Shown: positions 4,844-6,331 of the stretch, piece after piece
How positions within the stretch are numbered: the stretch's first letter is position 1
Layout of the letters: the number at the start of each line of letters is the position of its first letter
Assembly (NCBI GenBank): GCA_002482765.1
Contig: DLGP01000001.1
Span: 1 to 6,331 of the forward strand
DNA from: Alphaproteobacteria bacterium UBA7691
GTDB lineage: Bacteria > Pseudomonadota > Alphaproteobacteria > Ferrovibrionales > Ferrovibrionaceae
Length of the DNA: 6,331 nt
Reading direction: 5' to 3'
Notes under the pieces: generated by a model
Databases searched by the model: none
Seen by the model: only the letters and a program-made list of their open reading frames with translations
What the model was told of the DNA's origin: nothing
Program-made: the position numbers and the translations under genes

Positions 4844-6331
4844 GGAAGCGGATTTTATCCCATTTCTTCTCGGTATACGACAATTCCCAAGTATTGCGCG
4901 CCATGAAGACCGGGGCGCCATCGCGGTCATCGGCGATGGTGGCGCGGTTCTGTTCCAGGAAAAGGTCAACATCCTTGAGGTTTTCGGCGCTGATCCAGCG
5001 CGCAGTTTCGTAGGGCGCAGTCTCGAATCCCACTTCGAGATTGTATTCCTCGGCCAGCCGCGCCGCCAGCACATCAAGCTGCAACGGGCCGACCAGGCCA
5101 ACGATCCAGTCCGAGCCAAAACGCGGCCGGAATACCTGGGTGACACCTTCCTCGGCCAAATCCTCCAGCGCGCGTTGCAGATGCTTGGCCTTCATCGGGT
5201 CGGAGAGCCGCACCCGGCGCAGGATCTCCGGGGCGAAATTCGGAATCCCGGTGAAGCGCAAATCCTCGTTCTCCGTCAGCGTGTCGCCAACCCGCAAGGT
5301 GCCATGGTTGGGGATGCCGATGATGTCACCCGGCCAGGCTTCGTCGGCCAGCGAACGGTCGCGGGCGAAAAACAGTGTCGGGTTGGATACCGTGATCGGC
5401 TTGCCGCTGCGCACCTGGCGCAGCTTCATGCCGCGCTTGAAATGGCCCGAGCAGAGCCGGAAGAACGCCACGCGGTCGCGGTGGTTCTTGTCCATATTGG
5501 CCTGCACCTTGAACACAAAACCGCTTACTGTCTTGTCGGTGGGCAGGATCATGCGTTTGTCAGACGGCTGCGGCCGCGGCGGCGGCGCAAACTGGCCCAG
5601 GCCCTTGAGCAATTCGTCGACGCCGAAATTTTTCAGCGCCGAACCGAAATACACCGGCGTCATATGGCCCTGGCGATAACTTTCGGCATTGAAGGGCGGG
5701 CAGGCGCCCTCGATCAGCTCAATATCCTCGCGCAGCTTGGCCATTTGGGCGGCCGGAATCATCTCGGCGGCGCGCGGATCGTCCAGGCCCCGATCCAGCA
5801 CAATCACTTCGGGTTCGAGATTCTTGTTTTCCTTGCCCACCAGCAGCAGGCGCTTGCCAAAAAGGTCATAGCAGCCACGGAAATCATGGCCCATGCCGAC
5901 CGGCCAGTTGGCCGGCACACATTCCAGGGCCAAAGTGGAAGCCACTTCGTCCAGCAATTCAAACGGATCGCGGCTCTCGCGGTCGATCTTGTTGACAAAG
6001 GTGGCAATCGGCACGTCGCGCAGGCGGCAAACCTCAAACAGTTTGCGGGTCTGGGTTTCGATACCCTTGGCGGCGTCGAGCACCATCACCGCGCTGTCCA
6101 CGGCAGTCAGCGTGCGATAGGTGTCTTCCGAAAAATCCTCGTGGCCTGGCGTGTCGAGCAGGTTGAAGGTCCAGGCTTCATACTCAAAATTCATCACCGA
6201 GGTGGAAACCGAGATGCCGCGCTGCTGCTCGATCTTGAGCCAGTCGGAGCGCGCCCGGCGGCTTTCACCGCGCGCTTTCACCGCGCCGGCGAGATGGATG
6301 GCGCCACCGAACAGCAGCAGCTTTTCGGTCA
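4821..6331 (-). CDS. prfC: Peptide chain release factor 3, 5' end missing
   Basis: RF3 is a translational GTPase that promotes recycling of RF1 and RF2 from the ribosome after peptide release. The frame is open to the right edge: 502 residues are visible, starting TEKLLLFGGAIHLAGAVKARG. The true start and the P-loop (G1) are off the window, about 30 residues short of the usual ~530. Visible GTPase motifs are the RF3 segment QQRGISVSTSV (G2), DTPGHEDFSEDTYRTL (G3), FVNKIDRE (G4) and the G5-like GSALKNFGVDELL. The second domain shows GFVFKVQANMDKNHRDR and SGHFKRGMKLRQVRSGK. The C-terminal domain ends in WDKIRFHATRERA, as in known RF3 proteins. G3's SEDTYRTL and the RF3-specific G2 region separate it from EF-G and LepA. 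Its TGA lies 23 bases inside the next gene, and the two are probably co-transcribed. The protein looks complete and typical apart from the window cut. Confidence 0.97.
   Translation of the reverse strand, partial: TEKLLLFGGAIHLAGAVKARGESRRARSDWLKIEQQRGISVSTSVMNFEYEAWTFNLLDTPGHEDFSEDTYRTLTAVDSAVMVLDAAKGIETQTRKLFEVCRLRDVPIATFVNKIDRESRDPFELLDEVASTLALECVPANWPVGMGHDFRGCYDLFGKRLLLVGKENKNLEPEVIVLDRGLDDPRAAEMIPAAQMAKLREDIELIEGACPPFNAESYRQGHMTPVYFGSALKNFGVDELLKGLGQFAPPPRPQPSDKRMILPTDKTVSGFVFKVQANMDKNHRDRVAFFRLCSGHFKRGMKLRQVRSGKPITVSNPTLFFARDRSLADEAWPGDIIGIPNHGTLRVGDTLTENEDLRFTGIPNFAPEILRRVRLSDPMKAKHLQRALEDLAEEGVTQVFRPRFGSDWIVGLVGPLQLDVLAARLAEEYNLEVGFETAPYETARWISAENLKDVDLFLEQNRATIADDRDGAPVFMARNTWELSYTEKKWDKIRFHATRERA
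6261..6286. repeat. Perfect 13-base tandem repeat inside prfC
   Basis: GCTTTCACCGCGC occurs twice in direct succession (6261-6273 and 6274-6286). The unit is not a multiple of three, so the copies are read in different frames as part of VKARGESRR in RF3. The protein has no extra residues here relative to my recollection of the E. coli sequence, where the same spacing separates the GxVK and SDW positions. The repeat is therefore not a recent insertion. Confidence 0.6.

Noticed and set aside
4844..5146. Longer form of the FliL-like gene starting upstream at 5146
   Set aside because: The extra ~100 residues would lie wholly within prfC and push the signal peptide into the middle of the protein. 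ATG 4843 gives a proper N-terminal signal peptide.
5041..5679. 212-codon plus-strand open frame inside prfC
   Set aside because: It is antisense to conserved RF3 domains, and the Ser/Arg-rich translation shows no motif.
5992..5997. Plus-strand TTGACA resembling a -35 box
   Set aside because: No -10 element at the right distance, and no plus-strand gene downstream. The bases encode the conserved FVNK GTPase motif of RF3 on the other strand.

Overview
The window is GC-rich and fully packed with protein-coding genes. There is no RNA gene, insertion sequence, CRISPR array or non-coding stretch longer than a few bases. The protein families and base composition fit a proteobacterium. A GC-rich, probably alphaproteobacterial (Rhodospirillales-like) genome is my best inference, but nothing here fixes the taxon.

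Left part, bases 2-4369, plus strand: five genes packed head to tail. (1) The 3' three-quarters of hldE, the bifunctional ADP-heptose synthase that makes the activated heptose for the LPS inner core. (2) A 397-residue FAD-dependent oxidoreductase of the DAO/GlpD-like fold with a TTG start. (3) A 269-residue aldo/keto reductase with an intact D-Y-K-H tetrad. (4) A 147-residue protein of unknown function with a C-terminal probable coiled coil. (5) A 268-residue protein made of two tandem cyclic-nucleotide-binding (CNB) domains and no output domain. The hldE stop and the next start are three bases apart and in the same frame. The other three junctions are ATGA overlaps. This spacing implies one transcript with translational coupling. 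It links cell-envelope sugar metabolism, two redox enzymes and a possible nucleotide sensor, but the shared purpose cannot be read from the sequence.

Right part, bases 4373-6331, minus strand: prfC (peptide chain release factor 3), whose first ~30 codons lie beyond the right edge. Downstream is a 156-residue exported protein that resembles the FliL family. Its ATG overlaps the end of prfC by 23 bases. This pair runs towards the left-hand unit, and the two transcription units converge with only three bases between their stop codons.

Most genes are ordinary housekeeping or familiar enzyme folds. The parts worth a second look are the composition of the five-gene unit, the unknown coiled-coil protein next to an effector-less double CNB protein, the in-frame hldE/oxidoreductase junction, and a FliL-like protein sitting apart from any visible flagellar gene.
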